Assembly (NCBI RefSeq): GCF_900205865.1
Contig: NZ_LT906662.1
Span: forward strand, 2,865,411-2,929,410
Reading direction: 5' to 3'
From: Thermoanaerobacterium sp. RBIITD
GTDB lineage: Bacteria > Bacillota > Thermoanaerobacteria > Thermoanaerobacterales > Thermoanaerobacteraceae
Length of the DNA: 64,000 nucleotides
Shown here piece by piece: positions 35,675-44,320 of this stretch; position 1 is the stretch's first letter; every line of letters begins with the position of its first letter. The translations under genes and the position numbers were made by a program. The notes under the pieces are model-generated. The model saw only the letters and a list, made by a program, of their open reading frames with translations, had not been told where the DNA came from and ran no database searches.

Positions 35675-35995
35675 TTGAAAGGAATAATTTTAGGATTTGT
35701 TTTAGCTGTGCTAACTCTTTTTGCTAATGTTATTATAAATGGTATACATACAACTTACATTAATTACAGCAATTATTTTTTTATAGTGGGATGTACGGTG
35801 GGAATTATTGGTGGATTTTTATACACATCACGATGGCTCAACGATAGACGAATTATTAAAAAAATTATAAAAAACGAAGAGCAGCCTGAAAAGAGAAATG
35901 AATATGCTTATATGACAGATTGGGGAAATGTTTTTTTGACTGCATCCGCAATTCTAATAATATTATCATTATTAGTGGTACTTATAAACGAATAA
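35675..35995 (+). CDS. Small membrane protein, unknown function
   Basis: About 106 residues with three hydrophobic segments: GIILGFVLAVLTLFANVII, YFFIVGCTVGIIGGFLY and VFLTASAILIILSLLVVLI, with a charged loop DRRIIKKIIKNEEQPEKRNE between the last two. It resembles DUF3899-type Firmicute proteins but I am not sure. TTG 35675 is chosen because GAGGAGTG lies just upstream of it; ATG 35660 overlaps that site. Confidence 0.65.
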   Translation: MKGIILGFVLAVLTLFANVIINGIHTTYINYSNYFFIVGCTVGIIGGFLYTSRWLNDRRIIKKIIKNEEQPEKRNEYAYMTDWGNVFLTASAILIILSLLVVLINE

Positions 35996-36046
35996 AATAA
36001 CTCATTAGTTTAATACTATTTATGTATTATATAGGAGGTGTTTCTA

Positions 36047-36322
36047 GTGGGGAAAAAGATAGCAGTAGAAAGACAGCTTTCCAGTGTAAAAAGATATCTA
36101 ACCGATAAAGGCTATGATGTCGTTAACCTTGAACAAAACAGCGAATTAAGTGGTATTGATATCAAGGATTATGATGCTATAGTTATAACAGGACAACACA
36201 GAGATATGTTAGGATATGAAAATACAATAACAAAATCACCCGTGATTGATGCTGCTGGTTTAACTCCGGAAGATGTAGAGAGCCAAATAAAAAGAAGCAT
36301 AGGTGGTGATTTTAATGGCTAA
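36047..36322 (+). CDS. UPF0180/YkuS-like protein
   Basis: About 91 residues. KKIAVERQLSSVKRYLTDKG, YDVVNLEQ and DYDAIVITGQHRDMLGYEN match the UPF0180 (YkuS) pattern of a small Rossmann-like protein of unknown function in Bacilli and Clostridia. GTG 36047 is chosen, 7 bases after AGGAGGTG. Its end overlaps the next gene by 8 bases. Confidence 0.75.
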   Translation: MGKKIAVERQLSSVKRYLTDKGYDVVNLEQNSELSGIDIKDYDAIVITGQHRDMLGYENTITKSPVIDAAGLTPEDVESQIKRSIGGDFNG

Positions 36323-36521
36323 TAGAGATCAGCTAAGAGCAGTAGGTGAGATGTGCCCAGATTTTACTTTTGATGATTCACTCTATAAAAACGGTTCAAC
36401 AATGTCAATTAACGAAGCAGGCGGCAGAAGCTGTGAAATATGCATGCACTGGGATACTAAAAATCAGAAATGCAAAATAGACGTTTTTGATGATGTACTT
36501 ACAAGTCTTGATCAAACTTAA
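36315..36521 (+). CDS. Small Cys-containing protein, translationally coupled
   Basis: 68 residues; family not recognised. Cys at EMCPDF and a cluster CEICMHWDTKNQKCKI (C-x2-C-x8-C) that could bind a metal or form disulfides. ATG 36315 after GGTGGTGA overlaps the YkuS-like gene by 8 bases, which suggests coupled translation and joint function. Followed by a terminator shared with the amidase gene. Confidence 0.65.
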   Translation: MANRDQLRAVGEMCPDFTFDDSLYKNGSTMSINEAGGRSCEICMHWDTKNQKCKIDVFDDVLTSLDQT

Positions 36522-36529
36522 TAATAAAA

Positions 36530-36552
36530 AAGGAGAGAGGTATTCCTCTCTT
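36530..36552. terminator. Bidirectional terminator, 36521 gene and amidase gene
   Basis: AGAGAGG/CCTCTCT stem with a 4-base loop, A-run on the left and TTT on the right, between two convergent genes. Confidence 0.75.
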
Positions 36553-37697
36553 TAATCATTTATATGGATAAATCTATATATAACTTTTTTATCCCATCCT
36601 AAATCAAATGGTACATGGTATCTATCAGATGTATGTGTATTGACAACTGGTATTCCGTATGAATCAAAACCTGTTACAACTCCGAAATGTACTATTTCAC
36701 CTTTTTCTTCGTAACAGATGAGGTCTCCTTTTTGAAGTTCTCTTATAGCACCAGCAGGATGCATATCTGTCGGTTTTACCATATTAGTATATATACCTTG
36801 TGCAATAAGCCTGCCCTTTCCATTGTAGACAAGATAATTGAATAATGCTGGTGCTTGTGCCCAAGCAGTACTTGAATCACGACCGTTGAAATTCCACACA
36901 TAATCCATTTTAAGTCCACCGCCTTCGTGCAAAACCTGTGAAGCGAAATTTGTACAGTCACCACCAACGCCGTTGTAATCTCTGTATTTTTTATTGTATT
37001 CATAATTATTTCCACTGCCCCAAGCTGCACCTGCATATGTATTAGCGTAATTTACCGCACCTTCACGATCATAGTTACCTTTTTTCTCGTTCATATTCTC
37101 ACCTACAGGTCTTGAATTTGCAGGAGATATCTCAGGAGCAATGCCATCCGCAGGGCTTATATCGATAAATGCGGAGTCTTCATCAAGTGGATCATAATAC
37201 CAGTCACGGCGAACTACCCATCTATCATTGACTTTTACTAGCTGTATTGAATGTCTAATGCCGAGCCCCATGTAATTTACTATATTTGGTTTGACATTAT
37301 ACTCATATCCCATTTTCATGGTTTCTACGAGATATAGCCAAATAGATTTTTCTCCTACTTTTATACTTTTTATTTTGTATATTGATTTTGCTTCAGTAAA
37401 TTTTAGATTTCGCTTTTCAGACCATCCTTTAATATAGTTGATTCTTCTCATCTCATGTTCTAGGGCCCATTTTCCATATGTTGATGATGTGTCATAGTAT
37501 TTCTCAATTTCTTTAATGTCCCTGCTTAATAGTACTTTGCCTCTCGAATCAAAAAATTTATCCATCAGAGGTTTTATCTCTTCTTTGTTATCTGCAACAG
37601 TTGTTATTGTTTTATTAAAAAATGACATTCCCCAGATACTAATAGCTGCTAATAAGATTAAGGGAACAATTATCTTATATAATTTATTTTTCCGCAA
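36552..37697 (-). CDS. Exported Amidase_6-domain protein
   Basis: 381 residues. N-terminal membrane/signal segment (about 8-26), a middle domain of about 150 residues, then a CHAP/NlpC-like putative amidase domain from about 210: YDREGAVNYANTYAG, GVGGDCTNFASQVLHEGG (catalytic Cys about residue 246), HFGVVTGFDSYG and NTHTSDRYHVPF. Such domains are thought to cleave amide bonds in the cell wall. TTG start after GGGGGGAGA. Confidence 0.85.
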   Translation of the reverse strand: MRKNKLYKIIVPLILLAAISIWGMSFFNKTITTVADNKEEIKPLMDKFFDSRGKVLLSRDIKEIEKYYDTSSTYGKWALEHEMRRINYIKGWSEKRNLKFTEAKSIYKIKSIKVGEKSIWLYLVETMKMGYEYNVKPNIVNYMGLGIRHSIQLVKVNDRWVVRRDWYYDPLDEDSAFIDISPADGIAPEISPANSRPVGENMNEKKGNYDREGAVNYANTYAGAAWGSGNNYEYNKKYRDYNGVGGDCTNFASQVLHEGGGLKMDYVWNFNGRDSSTAWAQAPALFNYLVYNGKGRLIAQGIYTNMVKPTDMHPAGAIRELQKGDLICYEEKGEIVHFGVVTGFDSYGIPVVNTHTSDRYHVPFDLGWDKKVIYRFIHIND

Positions 37698-37873
37698 TAA
37701 ATCTCCCCCCTGCCTGTATGTTACTTATATATAATATGTTTAATTATAATAAATAATACTATGTAGTTAAAATTGTTATTTATATTTTTAAAATTTAGAT
37801 ATGTTATAATATAATCGTAAATGTAATTCTAAGTTTGGTTAATACAAAAATAAATGAAAGGGATGAAGATCGA

Positions 37874-38246
37874 TTGATAGAACTAAAAGGAGTCTAAAAA
37901 TTCTATAGTGGAAGTATTGTTTAAAATTGTTAATTGCATTAAATTTATCGCTAAGCGGTATATTTGCAGTTAATTTGATAAGTATCATCGTTGATGTAGT
38001 TAACTTAAAATTAGATTGAGAAGACCCGCAGAAAGCCATGAAGGGTAATTTAAATGTTCTTTTTTAGTATTTTAATTTCTTTAATAATGGGAGGGATTTT
38101 AATAGGAGGAGCTTTTGCCATCACATTTTTTGGGATTAATAGCATGTTGGCTTAACTTATTATTGAATTACTATTATTGGCTATGATATATCTATCCTAT
38201 ACTATAGCTTTAAAAGCTGTTTTCTATATAAAGGCGAATAGAAAGG
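37874..38246 (+). pseudogene. Collapsed ABC transporter: ATPase start joined to permease tail
   Basis: TTG 37874 begins IELKGV-stop-KFYSG, the usual N-terminus of an ABC ATPase (IELKNVxKFYSG). Soon after, other frames give hydrophobic pieces: LSLSGIFAVNLISIIVDVVN, FSILISLIMGGILIGGAFAI and LIIELLLLAMIYLSYTIALK, like the end of an ABC-2-type permease. A large deletion seems to have joined the start of one gene to the end of its partner. No function is left. Confidence 0.65.
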
Positions 38247-38255
38247 ATGATTTTA

Positions 38256-39173
38256 ATGAACAAAAAAACTATTTTCGGAATAGTAATATCTGTAGTTGTA
38301 GTAATTGCAGCTGTACTATCGATGATATATTCTATGCCCCGTACAAATAGACAATCTGTGGCATATAGTGGTTCTATTGGTGTAATAACAATTGACGGAG
38401 TAATAGGCGATAATTCTTCGATATTTGGCTTATCACAAGACATGAATGACCCTGTGGAACAGATAAGACGGGCGATGGATGATAAGTCTGTTAAAGCTGT
38501 TGTCGTTAGAATTAATAGTCCTGGTGGTTCATCAGCAAAATCCGTAGAAATTTACGAAGAACTAAAGAAACTTAAAAAATCTGGGAAAAAGATTATAGTT
38601 TCAATGGGTGACACAGCGGCATCTGGTGGATATATGGCAGCTGTTGCAGGTGACACAATTGTTGCAAACCCAGCGACATTGACTGGAAGTATTGGTGTAA
38701 TAATGGAATACACCAATTATGAGGGACTTTATAAAATGCTTGGTTTAAAAGAAGTTGTAATCAAAAGTGCCGAGCACAAGGATATAGGCTCACCAACAAG
38801 GGATTTGACACCGGATGAACAAAAAATTTTACAGGACATTATAAATGATACATACGACCAATTTATAAATATTGTATCAGAAGGAAGAAAAATGCCATAT
38901 GATAAAGTAAAATCACTTGCAGATGGAAGAGTATTTTCAGGTAGACAGGCTTTAAAACTAGGACTTGTTGATAAGCTTGGTGATTTTTATGATGCTGTTG
39001 ATATTGCTGCAAAGAGTGTAGGAATAAAAGGTAATCCGCAGCTTATTTATTATACAAGGACAAATCCTCTGGGAGCGCTTTTTGGAAGTAGCTCTAAAAG
39101 CGATATTAGCAAAAGTGCGATAGAAGTATTGAGGTTATTATTTATAGACAGGACAAATTTAAATTATAAATGA
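38256..39173 (+). CDS. sppA: Signal peptide peptidase SppA (S49)
   Basis: 305 residues. N-terminal membrane segment (about 4-22), then the S49 protease domain. Seen: the conserved INSPGGSSAKSVEIYEEL, nucleophile Ser in GDTAASGGYMAAVAGD, and ANPATLTGSIGVIMEY. The general-base Lys is probably that in HKDIGSPTRDLT (Bacillus SppA-type Ser-Lys dyad). Digests signal peptides left in the membrane. ATG 38256 follows AAAGGATG; ATG 38247 overlaps that site. Confidence 0.94.
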   Translation: MNKKTIFGIVISVVVVIAAVLSMIYSMPRTNRQSVAYSGSIGVITIDGVIGDNSSIFGLSQDMNDPVEQIRRAMDDKSVKAVVVRINSPGGSSAKSVEIYEELKKLKKSGKKIIVSMGDTAASGGYMAAVAGDTIVANPATLTGSIGVIMEYTNYEGLYKMLGLKEVVIKSAEHKDIGSPTRDLTPDEQKILQDIINDTYDQFINIVSEGRKMPYDKVKSLADGRVFSGRQALKLGLVDKLGDFYDAVDIAAKSVGIKGNPQLIYYTRTNPLGALFGSSSKSDISKSAIEVLRLLFIDRTNLNYK

Positions 39174-39348
39174 TATAAGACTCTGGATTTAATTCAAGCA
39201 GATCACACTTTTTAATTAAAATTATTAATAAATGTAAAATTCTTAACTGTAAAGATACAGAAATATTTATTAATTTTTATCTGTATTCTGTTAAATCTTA
39301 TGCAGATGCTGAAAAATACAGAGATTTAGAGAAGCGATATCTAAAAAA

Positions 39349-39381
39349 ACACCGGACAGAGTACCATCACATGTCCGGTAT
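39349..39381 (-). terminator. Terminator of the SOD-like gene
   Basis: ACCGGACA pairs with TGTCCGGT around a 13-base loop, 4 bases past the minus-strand stop at 39385; on that strand it is followed by TTTTTTT. Confidence 0.8.
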
Positions 39382-39384
39382 ATT

Positions 39385-39981
39385 TTATATATTCTTCATA
39401 TCTACCCAAAAAGCAACTCTTCTATTTACTTCACTCCATTTTACGTTTTTCATAAAGGCTTCGATATATCCTTTTTTGTCTGCACCATAGTCTATAAAAT
39501 ATGCATGTTCATAGGTATCAATTATTAATAATGGAGTGGACCTTGAAACAATTCCGTGATTGTGTAAGTCTTGCAGGTAATTATGAAGCTTTAAATCTAT
39601 GGGGTCAAAACATAGAGCTGTCCATCCCCTTGCTGATAATGCACAGGCTTTAAAATCGGTGAGCCAGTTTTCATATGTGCCAAAATCACATTTTATCATG
39701 GATGCGATTAATCCAACTGCAGGTCCACCAGATCCACCAAGATTTTCGAAATATAGTTCATGCAGCTTTACACCATCAAGAGCATAAGTTTCTTCAAGTT
39801 TCAGTTCTCTGTATTCACTATATGTTGCATTTGCTTTTGATTTGTCAGCTGTTAATAATTTATCCCATATTTCATTTGTTTTATTTACATATCCTTCATA
39901 TAGTTTATAATGTTCTTTTAAAGTTCTTTCAGATATACCATCTAATACAAGATCATATTTTTTTGGAACAAGCTTATCCAT
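39385..39981 (-). CDS. Iron/manganese superoxide dismutase-like protein
   Basis: 198 residues, SOD fold. The four metal ligands align as His24 (KEHYKLYEGYVNK), His74 (KLHELYFENLGG), Asp155 and His159 (IDTYEHAYFIDYG). Departures from textbook SOD: the His-rich HHxxHH segment is replaced by HYKLYE, the FGSGW block reads LSARGW, and the usual NxxNQD Gln segment is absent. This divergent form occurs in clostridia; it may still be a superoxide scavenger or have another metal role. Monocistronic, AGAGGAGG site. Confidence 0.82.
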   Translation of the reverse strand: MDKLVPKKYDLVLDGISERTLKEHYKLYEGYVNKTNEIWDKLLTADKSKANATYSEYRELKLEETYALDGVKLHELYFENLGGSGGPAVGLIASMIKCDFGTYENWLTDFKACALSARGWTALCFDPIDLKLHNYLQDLHNHGIVSRSTPLLIIDTYEHAYFIDYGADKKGYIEAFMKNVKWSEVNRRVAFWVDMKNI

Positions 39982-40184
39982 AATATACCTCCTCTTTATA
40001 TCTATATCAATATATGTGATTATAAGAATCTGTGATACTAATATAAATTACCAGCAGTATTTTTTATTACGTGATATAATATAAGTGAATAAAAAGTAGA
40101 ATGTGAATATTAAATTTCTTACTTACATCTGATAGTTTCAAAAGGTTTTGTGCATAGTTATATTGAAAGGAATGATATTTAAAA

Positions 40185-40736
40185 ATGGATATGGAAGAGA
40201 TTTCAAGAGAAACCAAAACTGTTGTAGATGAACTGCTTGATATTGCAAATATTAAAAAAGGCGGTCTTTTTGTGCTTGGTGGCAGTACAAGCGAAGTAGT
40301 TGGAAAAAAAGTTGGTACATCAGGTAGCCTTGATATTGCAAAAGCAATTGTAGACCCAATATTAGAATCTACAAAATCAAGGGGAATAAATCTTGCGATA
40401 CAGGGATGCGAGCACTTAAATAGAGCACTCCTTGTTGAAGAAGAAACCATGGAAAAATATAATCTTGATGAAGTGACGGTAATACCACAGGTACATGCAG
40501 GTGGTTCACTCGCTACATATGCATATGATTTATATAAACACCCGGTAATGGTAGAAAATTTAAAGGGTTTAGCACATGCTGGTCTTGATATTGGTCTTGT
40601 ATTAATTGGTATGCATTTAAGGCCTGTTGTTGTTCCAGTTAGATTAAGTTTGAATAAGATAGGTTACGCGACAATTGTTGCTGCAAGAACAAGGCCAAAA
40701 TTAATAGGTGGAGAAAGGGCAGTATATAAAAGATAA
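40185..40736 (+). CDS. YwlG/UPF0340 family protein (TIGR01440)
   Basis: 183 residues. GGLFVLGGSTSEVVGKKVGT, LAIQGCEHLNRALLVEEETM, VIPQVHAGGSLATYAYD and AHAGLDIGLVLIGMHLRPVV are strongly conserved in this family across Firmicutes. Structures in the family show a three-layer alpha/beta fold; biochemical role is not known to me. Ribosome site AAGG is weak and distant. Monocistronic here; in Bacillus it lies near glyA. Confidence 0.88.
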   Translation: MDMEEISRETKTVVDELLDIANIKKGGLFVLGGSTSEVVGKKVGTSGSLDIAKAIVDPILESTKSRGINLAIQGCEHLNRALLVEEETMEKYNLDEVTVIPQVHAGGSLATYAYDLYKHPVMVENLKGLAHAGLDIGLVLIGMHLRPVVVPVRLSLNKIGYATIVAARTRPKLIGGERAVYKR

Positions 40737-40834
40737 AATATCAAAGATCGTTCCTTAATTGAATTTTATTTGGGGACGATTTTTTTGTTTCGCGAAAAAA
40801 GTACAGATATTCCTATTTTATTGCTTTTAGTAAA

Positions 40835-41011
40835 ATGAGTATATTAAAGTATTTAGGTTATAAATTACCGTCTGACATTTTTATGGTTGTTTCTGCTGTA
40901 TTGTATGGTGAAATATTTTTAGCATCGGGAATGTTTATAAATGAAGCAAGTATATTTTTTGTTGTAACATTAAATGCAATGAGGCTGTTGAATTATAAAA
41001 GGCGCGGTTAA
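40835..41011 (+). pseudogene. C-terminal scrap of a heavy-metal P-type ATPase
   Basis: A 58-codon open frame ending EASIFFVVTLNAMRLLNYKR. The end LNAMRLLNYKR matches the conserved C-terminus of HMA-type P1B ATPases (VxLNALRLLRFK), and a hydrophobic stretch precedes it. No ribosome site and no catalytic domains. Short similarity, so moderate confidence. Confidence 0.5.
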
Positions 41012-41023
41012 TCCGCACCTTTT
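40997..41023. terminator. Bidirectional hairpin before the SLH-PepSY gene
   Basis: AAAAGG-c-GCGG pairs with CCGC-a-CCTTTT around TTAAT; 5 bases past the minus-strand stop at 41028. Confidence 0.8.
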
Positions 41024-41027
41024 AGAG

Positions 41028-43175
41028 TTACCTTTCTAATCTTAAATATCTTACAAGCATTGATGCTGTTTGCGCTCTTGTAATGTAATTTTGTGGATAG
41101 AAATAACCATTGTCACCCGTCATTATTTTAAGGCCTGATGCTATTGCAATATATCCTTTTAATGATGAATCTATCTTATCGGTATCTTTAAAGTTTAATG
41201 TATATATGTCATTTAAATCAGCAATGAAATTTACTCCGAAGCTTCTTACAAGGAATTTTGCCGCATCTTGACGTGTAACTAAACTATCTGGATTCTTTTC
41301 ATTAACTTTGATTATATTTCTTTGTATTGCAGCATTATAATAATTGTCATAATCATTATTTGAATTTAGTGGAATAGGTTCATATACAGGTTGTATAGAT
41401 TTAACAAGCATTTTTATGAAATCTTTTTGAAGTATATTCTCATCTGGAGAGAATTTATTGTCTTTACCATCTGCAATTCCATACTGTACAAGTAATGCAA
41501 TATCTTTTTCTGCCCAATGTCCTTTAATATCAGTAAATTCAACTTGATTGTCTTTTACAATTGGCTTTCCACTATAATCTAACAATGTACCAGTTTTAGC
41601 ATCTATAAACCCGTTGAAATTTGTTAATTGATAAACAAGTTTTATTTCTGGTTTTTGAGGTCCGTCATTAGTCGGATTATAATATGCAATGTAGTTTAAT
41701 CCAAATTCACTATTATTAAGAAGCACTTTATAAGCGTCATCGAGCTTTATAGCATTGTCTACTGCCGGTAGGTCTACATTTGTCCAATTCATATTATAGT
41801 TTATTATATCACCAGAATACGGGCTAACAGATACACTAAATGTGTTAAATGGACATAAGATGCCATTGACTTTTTCTACATAATCAAAAGGAATATATGG
41901 CATTTTATGATTTGGGTCTTCTTTTACATTTCTATCCTGATATTCAACTTGTTTAAATTTATCAGGTTGGACTTTATTTAAATAATCTTCAACAATCTTT
42001 TTAAGTTGATCTTTAGTGTATTTAGGTTCTTTGCCTTGCACATTGTCAATATTAGATCCACCGCGGTAGAAGAATTTTAGCTCTCCTGTTACTGCATCGA
42101 CAGATGCATTTATAAAATAATAATTGTTATCTTTATTGTAGTTCCAGTTAAAATTCCAATATGCGTTAGTCCCGTAAGGATATCCATTATATAGATTTGC
42201 ACTTTGAAGTAAATACTCAGGGCCTATTTCAAATGGAAGGCTATTCTTAGCAGATTCAAGTGCTTTATCCTTATTGATATATTTTGTTGTATCATCGACA
42301 GCTTTTTGTTCTTGTGGTGATAGATTTTGCTTTGAAGAATTCATTCCCATATCACCACCACCGCCATACATAGGACCATAGTAGCCTTGATATACTATAT
42401 CACCTGTTGTAGCATCAATTGGCGAATTGTTAGTAATTCCGTAAACAAGAATAGCTTGCGGTTTTTGCTCTTTATTATCATATACATCTGAATATACAAG
42501 ATTATACTGTAATTTTAGACCTATCTTATCTTTAAATATTTGTAGTGCCTTTTCTTTTGATATTGAGGCATTTAAATCAGGAAAAGTATAGTTGTTATTC
42601 CAATTTAGATAATATGATTGGACTTTAAGTGTATTTTTATCAACAGATACTGATATTTGATTTTCTTGAAACGGAATGCCATTTACAAGTCTTACAAAAT
42701 TAAAGCTGTAAACTGGTGAAAAGTATTCATTATTATCATAATATGGTTTTGCAATACCGTTATAAAAATCCTGTTCTTTAGTTTCTTTTAATTTATCTGG
42801 TGCTACTTTATTGATAAAATCAATTGCTGCTTTTTTTGCTTCGTATTTTGTATATTTTGGTATTCTGCTAACAGGCCCGTTTACAGGAGTATAAGAATTG
42901 TAGTTTAGTATTTCACCTGTATCAGCATCTACATTAACGCTTATACTTCTATTATTCTTTAAATTCCAGTTTAAGCTCCATGTTTTTCTATTATTATTTT
43001 CAGAATAATTAGAATTGAAGTCGTAGCCGCTATCAGGAATGTCAAATGTTTTTTTGGCAATCTCTATTGCCTGCTTAAGTTCAATCTTGGTGTTTGTCTG
43101 TGCTGCCGCTATCGAAGGTATTATCATAGTTAATACCAAAATCACGGCAACTGTAACCGTAAAAAACCTTTTCAT
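41028..43175 (-). CDS. YcdB/PepSY-repeat protein with three SLH domains
   Basis: 715 residues, exported. Signal peptide about 1-25 (ending AAAQ). Several YcdB/YcdC-PepSY-like modules follow, each with a helix such as KYEAKKAAIDFINKVAPDKL or YTKDQLKKIVEDYLNKVQPD, a W-x-N-x-N strand and a VDADTGEILNYN or VDAVTGELKFFY strand. Three C-terminal SLH domains (from about 555: FTDIKGHWAEKDIALLVQYG, then TRQDAAKFLVRSF and TRAQTASMLVRYL) anchor it to the wall polymer. PepSY modules often inhibit proteases; function here is unproven. Confidence 0.88.
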   Translation of the reverse strand: MKRFFTVTVAVILVLTMIIPSIAAAQTNTKIELKQAIEIAKKTFDIPDSGYDFNSNYSENNNRKTWSLNWNLKNNRSISVNVDADTGEILNYNSYTPVNGPVSRIPKYTKYEAKKAAIDFINKVAPDKLKETKEQDFYNGIAKPYYDNNEYFSPVYSFNFVRLVNGIPFQENQISVSVDKNTLKVQSYYLNWNNNYTFPDLNASISKEKALQIFKDKIGLKLQYNLVYSDVYDNKEQKPQAILVYGITNNSPIDATTGDIVYQGYYGPMYGGGGDMGMNSSKQNLSPQEQKAVDDTTKYINKDKALESAKNSLPFEIGPEYLLQSANLYNGYPYGTNAYWNFNWNYNKDNNYYFINASVDAVTGELKFFYRGGSNIDNVQGKEPKYTKDQLKKIVEDYLNKVQPDKFKQVEYQDRNVKEDPNHKMPYIPFDYVEKVNGILCPFNTFSVSVSPYSGDIINYNMNWTNVDLPAVDNAIKLDDAYKVLLNNSEFGLNYIAYYNPTNDGPQKPEIKLVYQLTNFNGFIDAKTGTLLDYSGKPIVKDNQVEFTDIKGHWAEKDIALLVQYGIADGKDNKFSPDENILQKDFIKMLVKSIQPVYEPIPLNSNNDYDNYYNAAIQRNIIKVNEKNPDSLVTRQDAAKFLVRSFGVNFIADLNDIYTLNFKDTDKIDSSLKGYIAIASGLKIMTGDNGYFYPQNYITRAQTASMLVRYLRLER

Positions 43176-43273
43176 ATCTATCCCTCCTCTAATGTTTCTT
43201 TTATATATTATTGTTCTTATATATTATTTAGACGAGAAATATATAGAAAAGTTCCCAAAAAAATGAGGAAGTT

Positions 43274-44197
43274 TTATCTTCCCCTAATAATATTCCAAAC
43301 ATCAGGATCCTCCTGACCGAGCCTCCATACGGCTATTCCTGGTAAACCATATTGACCTAATAATGATATTTTAGCTGCAAAACTTCGCGCATCTTCGAAC
43401 CATACTGTGTGCTTTGTACCATCTATCGTATAAGTATATGTTGATTCTTGTGCTATTTCATCGTATGTTATAGTTGCACCGAGGTTTTTAGCCACTTCAA
43501 TTGCTTGTGCATATGATAATGTCCTTGGATAATTAACACCTTCCGCCCAATCGTAGCCATATACAGCAATTCCAAGCCATATTTTATTTGCTGGTATTGA
43601 AGATACGGCATAATTTAAGACGTTTCTTACAAATCCTATTGATGCGACAGGTCCCGGCTGTGAAAAATGTTCATCATATGCTAAGATGTAAGCTTGATCT
43701 ATATATTGCCCTATGACAGAATATTGAAATGCACCTGAAAAGGGATGCTGTGGATTATCCTTAAGCTCGGCAGGTAATGAAATTGTCACGATTTTTCCTG
43801 CATTTTTAAGTGATTGATATAGCCCATGCATAAATGCATTTAAATTATTTCTATCTTCAGGAGGAACAAACTCGAAGTCTATATTTATACCGGGAAAATT
43901 ATTGCTGACAGCTATATTTGTTATGCTGTTAATTAAAGTGTTTCTTAAAGATACATTTGATAAAAGACCATGTATAAGCTGTGCTTTTTTAGGGTCTGAA
44001 TAATTGTGAATTATCGCATATATAGGAAGACCATTTTGTAAAGCAATATTTTTAACCTGCTCAGATGACATATCCACAAGTGTTCCGTCAGATTTTACAC
44101 CATACCAAAATGGAATTAGTGTTGTAATGTCATGTACATGTGCATTTAAATCATCGAGGGTACCAGGCGCCTCATCATAATACCATTTATTGTCCAT
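43274..44197 (-). CDS. GH18 hydrolase without signal peptide (SleL-like)
   Basis: 307 residues, only a GH18 barrel. Catalytic motif FPGINIDFEFVPPEDRNNLN, then YILAYDEHFSQPGPVASIGF, WLGIAVYGYDWAEGVN, HTVWFEDARSFAAK and GIAVWRLGQEDPDVW, close to SleL/YaaH spore cortex N-acetylglucosaminidases. The N-terminus (MDNKWYYDEAPGTLDDLNAH) is not a signal peptide and there is no LysM or SLH. Mother-cell synthesis and loading onto the spore would fit, by inference. Confidence 0.87.
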   Translation of the reverse strand: MDNKWYYDEAPGTLDDLNAHVHDITTLIPFWYGVKSDGTLVDMSSEQVKNIALQNGLPIYAIIHNYSDPKKAQLIHGLLSNVSLRNTLINSITNIAVSNNFPGINIDFEFVPPEDRNNLNAFMHGLYQSLKNAGKIVTISLPAELKDNPQHPFSGAFQYSVIGQYIDQAYILAYDEHFSQPGPVASIGFVRNVLNYAVSSIPANKIWLGIAVYGYDWAEGVNYPRTLSYAQAIEVAKNLGATITYDEIAQESTYTYTIDGTKHTVWFEDARSFAAKISLLGQYGLPGIAVWRLGQEDPDVWNIIRGR

Positions 44198-44320
44198 AAC
44201 AAGACCTCCATAAAATCATTCTATCTTTAACATAATACGTTATAAAATTTTCATTGTGAATTGAAGTGATTATTGTTTTTTATCCGTCTAAATCTATGAA
44301 AAGTGAAGGAGGTAAAAATT

